From positions 1 through 50,437 of the forward strand of contig JBHJMP010000840.1 in the NCBI GenBank assembly GCA_043381765.1: a DNA stretch of 50,437 bases, read 5' to 3'. Position 1 is the first letter of the stretch, and each line of letters starts with the position of its first letter. This DNA comes from Collodictyon triciliatum. Its lineage: Eukaryota > CRuMs. Of this stretch, positions 1 to 11,157 are shown piece by piece. The translations under genes were made by a program, and so were the position numbers. The notes beneath the pieces were generated by a model, which worked only from the letters and a program-made list of their open reading frames with translations, was not told where the DNA came from and did not search any database.

Positions 1-84
<84 letters not shown>
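1..84. repeat. (CA)n dinucleotide microsatellite
   Basis: An uninterrupted CA repeat opens the window and probably continues to its left. An imperfect tail runs to about 93. It lies upstream of the PARG gene. Confidence 0.97.
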
Positions 85-89
<5 letters not shown>

Positions 90-93
90 ACAC

Positions 94-586
94 CTTATAA
101 GTCAGACCCAACCCACAAGCCACCAATCACAAGAGAAAAAAAAGACGGTCCACAAATCGGATGTAGCGGCGGGCATGCTTCATTCTGAGTCCAACCACCT
201 TTGAGATTAATGCATTGGATATTCGAATACACAAAGCAAGACAAGTGAAGACCTATCCTGGATTCTGCACCCATTCCAAGAGAGCAGCATGAGCTGTGGC
301 CAGCGCTGAGATTCTGCAGAACAGACTAAGAGAAGCGGAGGTCAGCCGACCAGCTTTAATGACAGCCACCTGGAGCAGCAAAGCCGTCTCCCTGTCAAAG
401 AAGACCTGCACAAGCAGTGCATCCACAGCCGCGCAAGTCCCTCGCACCATCACAAACGCCCTTCAATCCACACCACACTGAGTCCTTCCTTTGTGCGATA
501 GTAGGCGAATTCAAGACGAGCGACAGACACTGCAGCTCACTTACCCCTTCAAACCTTTTGCCCAACCGCAACAGCAACGCCTTGTC
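94..586 (+). other. 5' flank / probable 5'UTR of the PARG gene
   Basis: This stretch has no family-recognisable coding exon. An in-frame ATG at 491 would add 32 residues to the PARG protein, but the ATG at 587 (start MPPKPQSAH) gives a more natural Ser/Pro/basic leader. The short open frames at 253-453 and 296-481 look like chance frames. Confidence 0.4.
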
Positions 587-2375
587 ATGCCACCCAAACC
601 TCAATCTGCACACAAGCCGCATTCTCCAGCCGCCTCAGCCTCCGCCTCAGCCTCAACCTCACGCAGCAGGGAGTCGTCAAACCGAAGAGCCAGAGGCAAG
701 GACAAGCCAGGCAAGAGCAGCCCTCATCCCAAGGAGTCAGACCACTTTGCTGACCCGCAAGTCTTGCAAGACATCTCTTGGGACACTGCTATGGACCCTG
801 TTGCTGCTGCTGGCCTCCGAAACTTTTTGCGCCGCTCGTGTCCCAGATACTTGGTTCCAAAGTATGCTAGGCTGGTCATTCCTTTCATCCAGCGGGTCAG
901 CCAGTTGCAGCACTTTCTCCCCTTCAATCCAAACTCCATTCTTTTGCGCCCAGGAGAGACCCTGGACATTACACGAGGGGATGTTGCTGTCATCCTGGCT
1001 GCGGGCGTGATGTTGCGGCTGAGCAGAAACTACTTCGACTTCACCCGGTTTCTCAGTGCTGTGGATGCCAGAGGAGACAGCCAGGTATCATTCCTTTGGT
1101 AGTCGCCGACCCTGTTCTATTCCCAAGAGCAACACTCATGTCATTTGGCTGCTTTTCGATATTTACGATATCCCTACCACACAAAGAAGAAAAGAAAAAG
1201 AAAAAGAAAAAGAAAAAGAAAAAGAAAAAGAAAAAGAAAAAGAAAAAGAAAAAGAAAAAGAAAAAGAAAAAGAAAAAGAAAAAGAAAAAGAAAAAGAAAA
1301 AGAAAAGAAAAGAAAAAAAGAAAAGAAAAGAAAAAGAAAAAGAAAAAAGAAAAGCATGTTTGTAAATATATATGGTATCAACACCAGATGCATAGCACGT
1401 ATAAAACCACCTTATTTTCAACAAAGGGAGGGAAAGTATGGTGTCTGCTTCATTACTTTGACGTTGTGCGAGAGCGTTACTTGAAGGTCAGTGGTGGTCA
1501 TGAAGACATCATCCACTACGTTGCGTTGCGAGATGCCATGCAAGGTGCGAAACAGTTCTTTGACCTTTAATTTCTGCTTGAAAATACATTCCTTTTTACT
1601 TGACTCGGTATTTGATTGCTCTAATCTCAGCTTTGTTTTTTTTTTTTTGACTGCACTAAGTGACAGTCATCTCTCGTATCCATTGACTTACACGTACATA
1701 TGCACTTTCTCTTGTGCTGTTTACATGGCGTCTCTCAGGCAATATAATGTTCCAATCGAGAATGCTGACTTCTCCACCAAGCAGAGCACAGCTGGCATCA
1801 TCCTGCAAGACCCTTTGTAAGGTCGTAGTGAGAGAGTCGGGTACTATCGAAGATGATGGAAAGGTGCACACACTTGCCAGCCAACAGATGCGAAGGAGAT
1901 ATCTCATTATCCGTCCAGCCTTAATTCTTTGTATAACCTGCCCTTGCATGCGTGTACTAATTATGTACTTCGATGCACACAGGATTCCGTCCAAGTCGAC
2001 TTTGCAAACAAGAAGATCGGGGGAGGAGTGCTAAGGCTGGGATGTGTTCAGGTGAGAAGTTAATTTATCTACACATATTTCCAGTAAAATAAAGCTGGAA
2101 GATAAAAACAAAAACAAGATGCCTTTATTGTAAATATATATTTATTGTATCATCCTCTAGGAAGAAATTCGCTTTGGTAATTTTACTTTAAATAAATACC
2201 TTTTCATTTGATTTCTTGTTTATAGAATAATACCAATGTAGTTTTCATCTTGCATGATTTTATTGCAGAGAAGGCTATTATTATCGTTTTTTGATCTTTT
2301 ATTTGATCATGCTTTTCAATATCCTCTATGCGATACCTGTGCCTCACAAAACACTTTCTTTTTCTTTTTCTTTTC

Positions 2376-2472
<97 letters not shown>

Positions 2473-3520
2473 TCCAGTCATTAATCCGGAATGTCTCGTG
2501 TCCTTATTGTTGAAAGACTCGCCTATGGACCCTCTTGAATCTATCACGATATTGGGTGCCGAGCGTTTCTCTGAGTACCAAGGTTACGCAAAGTATTTTA
2601 ATTATGGATTCGTAAACTATTCATTATTTATTTTTTTAATGTAAAAGATCAAAATAAATGTCATGGAAACAATATCTGCACAGGACATTTCGCTTCGCTG
2701 GACCTCACATCGATGAAGTCGGTATAATTCAATACCAAGGAAATCGATACATCAACACGAACATTGTGGCGATCGATGCAATGCCAAGAGTGCCGTTGCA
2801 AGAACAATTTCAAGATGAAAATATTTGTCGTGAATTATATAAGGTTATTATTTGATTTTTCCAATCTCTCTTTCTCTTTCTCTTTCAAGCAGCTGATATA
2901 CTGCGATGTATTATATAATACAGGTATCATACTGCTCAGATACAGTGGTAATTTTTGAAATATTCACCGAGTTATATTGCTGTCTCAGTCACTCAGCGGA
3001 TTCGGAATCAATGACTGGGAGAGGGAAACCAATGTTCTTCCAATAGCGACTGGGAACTGGGGATGTGGGGCTTTTGGAGGCTGCATTCAAATCAAATCGC
3101 TTGTGCAGTGGATATCATGTTCCATCGCAGGTACCTTCTCTCTCTCTCTTTTTTTTTTTTTTTTTTTTTCTTTTTTTTTTTTTCCTTCTCTTCTTTTCAA
3201 TCAAGGCAACCATGTTCGAATCGAACAGAGATTTTCATACCACACATTTGTAATGGATCTCTACGCAAAAAGAGCAGAGAGTTGATGTGTGCTGCGAACC
3301 AACCAAAAAAATCTATACCAATGAAACCGCAGGTCGGCCTATGATGAAGTACTATTCCTTCAAGGACAAAAATGCAACCGGCACAGCTGAAATCGTTCAG
3401 TCGATCTCAGCGGCTGGCTGGACTGTAGGTGATCTATACAGAAACATACTCTCATACGACCCGCGGAAATGGGATAGACTGTCACTCTATGATTTCTTGG
3501 CTTACAAGACGAAGGAATAA
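587..3520 (+). CDS. PARG: poly(ADP-ribose) glycohydrolase (PARG), 9 exons
   Basis: PARG removes poly(ADP-ribose) from proteins by hydrolysing ribose-ribose bonds. Hand-built exons are 587-1084, 1427-1493, 1739-1863, 1983-2051, 2161-2176, 2478-2592, 2684-2843, 2989-3130 and 3333-3520. All phases close, giving 459 aa. The signature GGG-X7-QEE is complete: GGGVLRLGCVQ ends exon 4 and EEIRF forms the 16-nt exon 5. It is preceded by VQVDFAN and followed by INPECLVSLLL, EYQGYA and TGNWGCGAFGG, all in family order. The N-terminus is a basic Ser/Pro-rich leader of about 80 aa followed by the helical accessory domain (LVPKYARLVIPFIQRV). No long vertebrate-type regulatory region is present. The exon 2/3 junction is the least certain. 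The catalytic residues are intact, so it should be active. Its stop lies 184 bp from the convergent PDE stop. Confidence 0.93.
1183..1354. repeat. (AAAAAG)n purine tract in PARG intron 1
   Basis: A near-perfect 6-bp purine repeat with a degenerate 3' end. It lies entirely inside the 342-bp intron 1085-1426, so the long Lys/Glu frames across it are artefacts. Confidence 0.95.
2378..2471. repeat. (ATT)n trinucleotide repeat in PARG intron 5
   Basis: About 30 ATT units run right up to the TTTCCAG acceptor of exon 6, effectively serving as its polypyrimidine region. They lie inside intron 2177-2477. Confidence 0.95.
3141..3198. repeat. T-rich tract in PARG intron 8
   Basis: A CT run followed by almost pure T inside intron 3131-3332. 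It has no coding content. Confidence 0.85.
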
Positions 3521-3704
3521 AGACATATGAGCCGATTAATATGCTTCCCTTCAGGGATTCCATTTGTAAGAGTCGGTTTAAAGTGTTTCAATCCAAAAAG
3601 AATAATAATCATCATCATAATCATTCGCGAACACATACATGCCATCCATACAGCCGCTCGATTTTTGTTTCTTGAATGCCATCGTTCGCTGATATGATTT
3701 TAGT

Positions 3705-6700
3705 TTATGCTACGTTGCTGTTGCGTTCGATAATAGATTCCCATGACCTAATATTTTGCTCCATCCTTTCCGCACAATATTTGAGTTCTGGAAATATGTC
3801 AACAACCCTGTTCCACAAGGGACTGACGACATATTTGATGAATCCAATATTGAGGTTGGCTTTTGATATCTATGAATGATGGGGGAAATGAAGGCACGAG
3901 AGTGATATAAATAACATGTAATTATTTTTTTTCTATGTGTATTAGAATAATCATAAAGGATAGGAGAGCTGTTTGCCACATGAGATGAGAGAGGATAATG
4001 ATGGGGCGATATGCCCTCAATATACCTCATCTGATTTTTCCATAAATGTAGCTACAGGCAGAGACAATGCATGCTCTTGTTTGGCCTAAAGTTCAGAATG
4101 TGACGATAAAAGTATATGTGAAATACATATTTGCAGTAGTAACTTTTGATTTATGAGCTTACATTTCTTTTGTGTTCCTTTTCAAAATATATTATTATAA
4201 TCATTCATATCAAAGAACTGTATTATATATTCTCAACAGACTTGCTGGTTAAACTCCTCTAGTACTCGGGTAGCCCACGTGTAAGCACGATTTGTTGGTA
4301 GCACCGGATTGCACAAGTCAGAACTATGCAAAATGATGTTGACGAGGAATTGCCGATCTTCTTTCCTGTCTCTCTGGAATTTATTACTATGGACAGTTAG
4401 ATTGGTGGTAAGTTTGGAATGCTCCGCCATATCTGTGGCAAGTATTGCTGGAATGATTGTTTTCCTAAGCTCTAGGCGATCGGATGGTTCTAGATTGGAA
4501 AATATGTCTGTTTTCGTCTCGTTGATAATTCGAAATGTTAGGGATGAATGGTGATTCTCCAAAATAGATATATCGTTGTAGATCAAAGCAAGAGGTGATC
4601 CGCTGTTCATCAAGAATGCATTATTTGTACCCTAGCAATGCAGAACCAATATTTCAATGCCCATATGTATTCTAATCAAAAGCATTACAAATAAATCAAG
4701 CATGCCCGTGGCTCTGTTCTTTGTCAAAAAAAGAAGAAAAAAAGAAGAAAAAAAGAAGAAAAAAAGAAGAAAAAAAGAAGAAAAAAAGAAGAAAAAAGAA
4801 GAAAAAAGAAATAAAAAGGAAATAAAAAGGAAATAAAGATGAACCATCACGAATGGTTTGGCATGCGAAAGGTTAGGTTTTTTTTCTTGAAAATTTATGC
4901 GCACAAAATATTGCAGATGGATTATTTAATATGATTATTACTAGATTTTTTAATTAAAAATTAAAAACGTACAGGATGATCAACATCATGGCAAATCGTG
5001 GCCACCATTAAACCAAGAATATCCAGTGGGTTTAAGTACTGTGCAGCGTCTGTGCTGGTGATTATGATGTATGATGACTGAAAGACTGAAAATGCGTGCT
5101 GAAAATTATGGTAGGGATTATCCCGATAATGCGACCGGATAATTCGAAGAAATGCTCGGAGTAGCCCTTGGTCGATTTTAAATGTCGAGAGCAGATCAAG
5201 AGATTCAAATCCGGCTATAATCATATTGTACATGTCTTCATCAGATAGTTCAAAATGGTCCAAATTCCAGTCCTTAAGTCGTTCGATGTAGTTAACCGTC
5301 TCCAAAAGTCGAGAGGTCATTTGCCTTTGCATCTTTACTAGGTCAGGTCTTGGAGTTAATTCCGTTACAATAGCCTTGCGAGATGTGGAATACTCTCCAA
5401 GAAGGTCTTTAATGGTATTTACAGACGAGGAATCCGAACTGTGCATAGAAGAATGAAGTTATTTCTTTTCTTGAAGATAAACCCGTATGTAAATGTAGAG
5501 CACTTCTGGTAACACAAAACAAAACAAAACAAAACAAAACAAAACAAAACAATGCAAAACAAAACAATGCAAAACAAAACAAAACAAAACAAAACAAAAC
5601 AAAACAAAACAAAACAAAACAAAACAAAACAAAACAAAACAAAACAAAACAAAACAAAACAAAACAAAAGAAAGAGAAATGCGCATGTACGAGAAATTAT
5701 ATAACACCTGGCCATAATATTATGATACGCAGTTTCAAGTGATTGTCTTTGAATAACTGCGGCAGCTTCGGCTGTGAAGGTGAGCAGAAGCTGTTCATCT
5801 CCATCGGTAAAGACACCGTTGGCTTTGTTTAAGACCTGCATGAGATGAGAAACCCCCCAAAGTTCAATATTTTTGGTGGTTGCTTTACATCCATATAAAA
5901 AAGAAAAACTAAATTTAATTTATATCAATTAAATTAGAATAGTCAAAAACCTGAATGACAGCTATAGATCTTTTGTTATTGTCGAATATTGGAACACAAA
6001 GGATCGTTCTTGTTCGGAATCTATTTTACATAACATATCATCACAATAAATTATCCGTCGCAGATGTGTGCTGATATAGTATATATATATATATATATAA
6101 CATCATGTGCAATAGCCCGGTGATAATTGTAATAATTACAGACCCTGTCTTTATATCGAATGTTCGATCAAATCGAGGGTCTTCGTATGCATCCGGAATG
6201 TTAATTGTTTGGCCCGTTGCTGCCACAGTTCCTGAGCAAAATGAGACATAAAATAAATATTAAGGTGACGCGAAAATAGGAAAGTATGACCAGACAGTTT
6301 TACCCACTCAAGTTTATATTGAGAAGATTCTTTTTCTATGCTGCTTTTCTTCATTTTTTTGTATTCTTTTTAAGAAAGTAAAAGGAACTGCACAAGACTT
6401 GCGGCAACATGCATAGCTATGGTCAATGTAGTCAAGGTTACCAGCGATTCCAACTCCAATAGGTACACGAATAGTCGCATTGTCCTTGCTAACTTTAAGG
6501 AGCAACTGCTTGGCTATATTATCAACAAGAAAAAATGAAACGCGATCAACTTCCATGACATCATACGTTACCTACAGCAGATTTGAATACATGAGGTACT
6601 GATTGGCTAAATGTACTCACTAGATGATGGTGATGATGGTGATGATGGTGATGATGATGATGATGATGATAAAAAAAAAATAATAAAGATCCTCTTAAAT

Positions 6701-9700
6701 GCAAGTTACTTACTCTTATAATTGTATCTATGACCTGATCAAAGGTTGCATTTTCGTCGTTAACGACTTTGAGAACATCTGATATCGCCTATTGAAGAGT
6801 TTTATACATCGTCAGCTTAATGGTCGCGTAATTTGGGTGTATTTCATCCCCGATTCAACACTTGAACAGAACATTTTTATAAGTGATCACCTTATTGATT
6901 TTTTCCCCTCGTATTGTCTTCATCAGAAGCCTAAATTGCTGCATATTATTACTGAGCTGATCAGCTAGAACTTGCATCAAAATCTCGTCTTCTCTGCCAA
7001 AACAGTCTTTTTGCTTGTATGCTGCTGCAATCGCGAAGACACTGTTGTAACGATCTGCCAAAGGAACAGCAAGGACAGATTTCACGTATATATTCGGAAG
7101 CTATATTTGATGGAGAATGTATATTAGAATACAAACTATATAAGGATTGTGACAAACGATCGATATACTACATATATCGAGAATGTAAAAGTCGTAAGTA
7201 AAATTGAAACAAAAAATTATGTAGACGAATGAACATGAAAGAGACTCTTCAAAATAATAAGATAAAAAGAATTAAGAATTTCATTTTTACATTATCTGTT
7301 TCTAGGTTATAGTCTTCATCATAGGAGACATCTTTAACATTCAACAAAACTCCAGTTTGTGCTACTCTTCCGATAATTCCTATTCCAACTCGAGTGCTCG
7401 GTGGCTATTTGAGAAAAATGCATATTTAAGTTAGACGTATAACCTTTTACGAATTTTTGGAAATATATGTAAGTTCTATATCTCCACGCATAAAATGGAT
7501 TTCTCTTTTCCTTCAGGATATTTAACAACCATGAAAATAAAAATAAGAAAAATAAAAATACAAAAGAATAATGATACACATAAAGTCCATTCCAAATACA
7601 ACTGCTTCAAGTAGTTGGTACGTAGAGCAAACCTTGTTTTCTTGAGTTGAATGGATTGCAGAAAGATTAGATTCGCTATCCAAAGTAAAAATGTGAATTT
7701 CGTCTGCACTCAAGACATCTTTCGTTCCTTCCTTGAACCTTGCCACCACTTCTTCCACTGTTTGAGAGAAAGAGATTTGTGTGGCGACTTCGAAGACCCT
7801 CTTGCTTCCTTTGATCATATAGAATAGCTCCTGGGTAATATGCATCTGGTTTGAGGCACTTTGTCGCTGGTACCATTTTTGAAAGGAATCCCACGCTATT
7901 GTTTCCATATCTATGGCTGCATACATGAATAAATGTTGATTAAGTTCAAAACAAAAAAAAGTCATGTACTTCACGAAGAAATATTCATGTTGGCTATGAA
8001 GCCGATATGACTATCACCAACATGATAAGTACGCTTGTTCTCTACTGAATGAATTCTCAAAACCATGGCCTTGATTTTCGGTGTCTTCAATTATCTGTGA
8101 GCAGTAACAGTAAGAACAAAAGAAACTCAAGAAAAATTAGAAGAAGAAAAAATGAATGGATCAAATAAGGAGAGGGGACAGGAAAAAATAAATTTTTTTC
8201 GTGATGAATTAGTATTGCAATTAACAAGTGCAGTAGGACAACCATTCGCTGACTTTGAGGTAGAGTAAATGCAGAGGGTGAGCTGAACACCAAAGCGATA
8301 GATTTGCGTTGTCTCATGTTGGACATCCCAATTTTTGGTGTGCGTGTGTTTCTCCCTTGATTGGAACGGGACTCATTCGTCACTTCTGCAAGGGCACTTG
8401 ATAAATGGGATGGAATAGCCGATGCGACTGCAGTTGACGATACTTGCTCAGGTGCTTTCTTTCCATCCGTCTCAGTAGGTAATTTCGGCTCACTCTTTGA
8501 TTATCAGTTGCATACAAAAAGCAAGTGATTAGAAAAGGGGTAGTAAGTGCTCTGATCATTCCATATTTAAATATACGGCTTATTCATCCTGGTCTAACCA
8601 AACCACGAATGACTCGGCAACCTGAAAATTATCCACTACAGAGATGCGAGACAGAACGAGGTTACATATATCTTCAATTTCCTCACGCGACGGTACTAGT
8701 TTTGATTCAATGGTCTTGTGCAGCTCAGTAATCTGAAGTTAAGTTATGGAATAGAAGCAAAATGTCAATAGCAGTAAGGTTTTTTTTAAAATAATAATAA
8801 TAATAATAATATGGACTGTGTGTACAATAGGGTCAATCAGTCATGTTCTTTGATATTGAACAGACCGCTTCTCTCAAAAGCCTGACTTCTGCAGAAAGAG
8901 GTGTCACACTCCTTTTTGAAGAGATCGTATTATGATATGTCCTTGTCGAACTAGGTGCCGGGCGATTGGGGGGCTTCGGCCTGATTTCTTTGGGCCCTTA
9001 ATGGTATGAAAATATTGGTAACTTTGGACGCTTATTAGCATTCATCTTCCGGTCAGGTATATGAATTTAACAAACTGCATATTTTCAATTTTAATGAACA
9101 CTTTTGTTCAATTAATTTCCTTACTTTCGTCTTCATCGTCTATATCAAAAGGTACCTAATGTTGAATTATTTGTTTGACGTCTTTGAAGACAAATTTTTG
9201 GTCTATACGAAATGCAAAGAAAATATAAAAGAGTATATATATTGAAGACCATGGACTATACTTTTGTGTATTTCTTCAGCTCATGTTCTAGTCTATGTAT
9301 CCGTGTTTGTAGTTTGACTCTTTCCTCTTTCAGTTGCGAGTTCATAATTTTGAAGTGTCTTAACTGATCCAAAATCATTTCATATCCAAGTGTAAACGTA
9401 ATGAGATAAATAAATCAAGCGAGACGAACAGCAATTTTTTTTTTATCAAAGAAGATATAATTATTCATTTTTGAATATAGATAAATAAATAAAATATAAA
9501 AGGGAAATCGTACGAAAGATTTTTTTTAAAAAAAAACCTGTTCCATCACGAATTCAACATCCATGAATTCATTTCCAGCTTCAAACTTTTGTCTTCTTTG
9601 GCCTTTCACCGAAAATGTTGATAATGAATGAAGTATTCAAGCTACCAAACCGTGGTACAGACAAAAAAAATCACATTGAAGTGTAATATTCTTTAAATAA

Positions 9701-9863
9701 TTTAAATAAAAGCAAACCAACGTCTGGGAGACGCGTATTGTCATAGTCGAAACGAGCCGATTTAGAGGGGTAATGTCTCTCCTTCTCTTTTGATTTTCTT
9801 TCATAGGGTAAGTAAGCTTTGCTATGCTCTTCCAAACTGTTGTGAACGAAAAATTACAAATTA

Positions 9864-9962
<99 letters not shown>

Positions 9963-9984
9963 AAAAAAACAACAAACAACAACA

Positions 9985-10069
<85 letters not shown>

Positions 10070-10334
10070 TAAGGCCAAATTGTAAGATTAATTGTTCGAT
10101 ATCGCAAGAAAATTTCTCTCAAAAGATATTGCAAAATATAAAAAAAAATCCCTTTCTTTTCATTTTTGTTTCTTTCCAACTATTTAAAAAAAACTTTGAA
10201 TAAAGTGTCTCTGCAGTTCGACCACCAGAGATCGGTTTTGAGACAGAGACAGGAACTTGTGTCGGCAGAGAAGGAAGCGTCAGATTGCTGCGAACGGCCT
10301 CGGAAATATTAGTGTCGCTTTGTCGCTGCTCCAT
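3705..10334 (-). CDS. class I cyclic-nucleotide phosphodiesterase with tandem GAF domains, 21 exons
   Basis: This enzyme hydrolyses cAMP and/or cGMP, with GAF domains that in relatives (PDE2/5/6/10/11) bind cyclic nucleotides or dimerise. Exons, 5' to 3' on the minus strand: 10334-10195, 9836-9722, 9585-9538, 9363-9262, 9155-9125, 8996-8866, 8732-8622, 8494-8243, 8094-8022, 7916-7633, 7404-7291, 7100-6891, 6788-6714, 6571-6442, 6231-6144, 6020-5951, 5835-5708, 5438-4973, 4631-4242, 4085-4026 and 3869-3705. All phases close, giving about 1060 aa. A coiled coil of about 40 residues sits near aa 105-145. GAF-A is about aa 345-560 and GAF-B about aa 590-715, the latter with an NK..F..DE-type motif ([12 protein letters not shown]). 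The PDEase domain follows with YHNFQHA, HDVDHP|GTNNAF and HSSDLCNP metal-ligand motifs. The C-terminal IGFIKYVV segment carries Asn where the family has its invariant Gln. The start MEQRQSDTN is the only good one upstream of exon 2. Confidence 0.95.
4725..4810. repeat. (AAAAAGAAGA)-type purine repeat in a PDE intron
   Basis: An imperfect purine array between the exon ending HDVDHP and the exon starting GTNNAF (intron 4632-4972). Confidence 0.9.
5514..5668. repeat. (AAAAC)n pentanucleotide array in a PDE intron
   Basis: About 30 copies, with two AATGC interruptions near the left end, inside intron 5439-5707 between GAF-B and the catalytic domain. On the sense strand it reads GTTTT. Confidence 0.95.
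6625..6668. repeat. GAT/GGT trinucleotide repeat in a PDE intron
   Basis: A short GATGGT-then-GAT array inside intron 6572-6713, between the two GAF domains. Confidence 0.85.
9865..10068. repeat. compound (AAC)n + (AAT)n repeat in PDE intron 1
   Basis: About 32 AAC units, an A-rich junction (9961-9984), then about 28 AAT units. The whole array lies inside intron 1 (9837-10194). The poly-Thr/Ile and poly-Cys/Tyr frames over it are artefacts. Confidence 0.95.
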
Positions 10335-10572
10335 TCTTTTGCGAACTCAAGCTGTATGTTAAATCGATGTACAGCGGGTTAATACGACTAAATCAAAGCA
10401 AATGAAATCAAATAAAAAGAAGAGAAAGAAAAAAAAAGAAAAAAAAGAGAAAGAAAAAAAAGAGAAAGGAAAAAAAGAGAAAGGAAAAAAAGAGAAAGAA
10501 AAAAAAAGAGAAAGAAAAAAAAGAGAAAGAAAAAAAAAGAGAAAGGAAAAAAAGAGAAAGAAAAAAAGAGAA

Positions 10573-10613
<41 letters not shown>

Positions 10614-11157
10614 CTTCGTGCTAAACCAAAGAGTCAGTCCATTAGGCACACTCAAAGCAAACTTTCTTTTTCTGTTCTCCATCTTTTCCTAATTCTCCGT
10701 CTTCATTTGGCGGCAATCGCTGGATGGCCTTGCCAGTTGAACGCAGCCCGTAACGCACAGTGGATTGGCCATCCTGCCACTTGGCACACCCAACAAAGCG
10801 CTAATTGTTGTTATTTCTTCAATTCCAATTCAGAAAAACGAGAAAGGAAAAAAATTGCAAACAAAACTGGAATCTAAATCTAACGTATTTCCTTATGTGG
10901 GCTGCCAGAAACGGGTTGCAAATCAACGCCCTCTTTGTGACGCGTGTTGTGGGACGAGACGCTGGCAAGGAGCACAAATCCCTTAACCAATGCCTTCAAA
11001 CCGGCTTTGAAAATGCTGATTTCTTGTTTTTTTTTTTCAAAGAGAAAGCGCATCAAAAACGGCAACACATTTGTTTATTAAGTTCTTGTGTGTGGCTGCG
11101 TACGTGGTTTTGATAATGAATAGGAGTGGAAAGAAATGGAGGCAGCGTGCGAATGGA
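10335..11157. other. spacer between PDE start and Arf-GEF stop
   Basis: Both neighbours are on the minus strand, so this holds the PDE 5' flank and the Arf-GEF 3' flank. It contains a purine tract (10415-10613). The remainder, 10620-11157, is mixed sequence in which I recognise no gene. Confidence 0.5.
10415..10613. repeat. degenerate (GAAAAAAA)/(GAAAGA) purine tract
   Basis: Polypurine on the + strand for about 200 bp, immediately 5' of the PDE start codon on the transcribed minus strand. It grades from A-rich to AGAGAA units. Confidence 0.9.

Noticed and set aside
1056-1570. Lys/Glu-rich and poly-Phe frames over 1183-1354
   Set aside because: They are translations of the AAAAAG repeat inside PARG intron 1.
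9637-10179. Frame with poly-Ile and poly-Val
   Set aside because: It spans the AAC/AAT intron repeat; the genuine PDE exons 9722-9836 and 10195-10334 use other frames.
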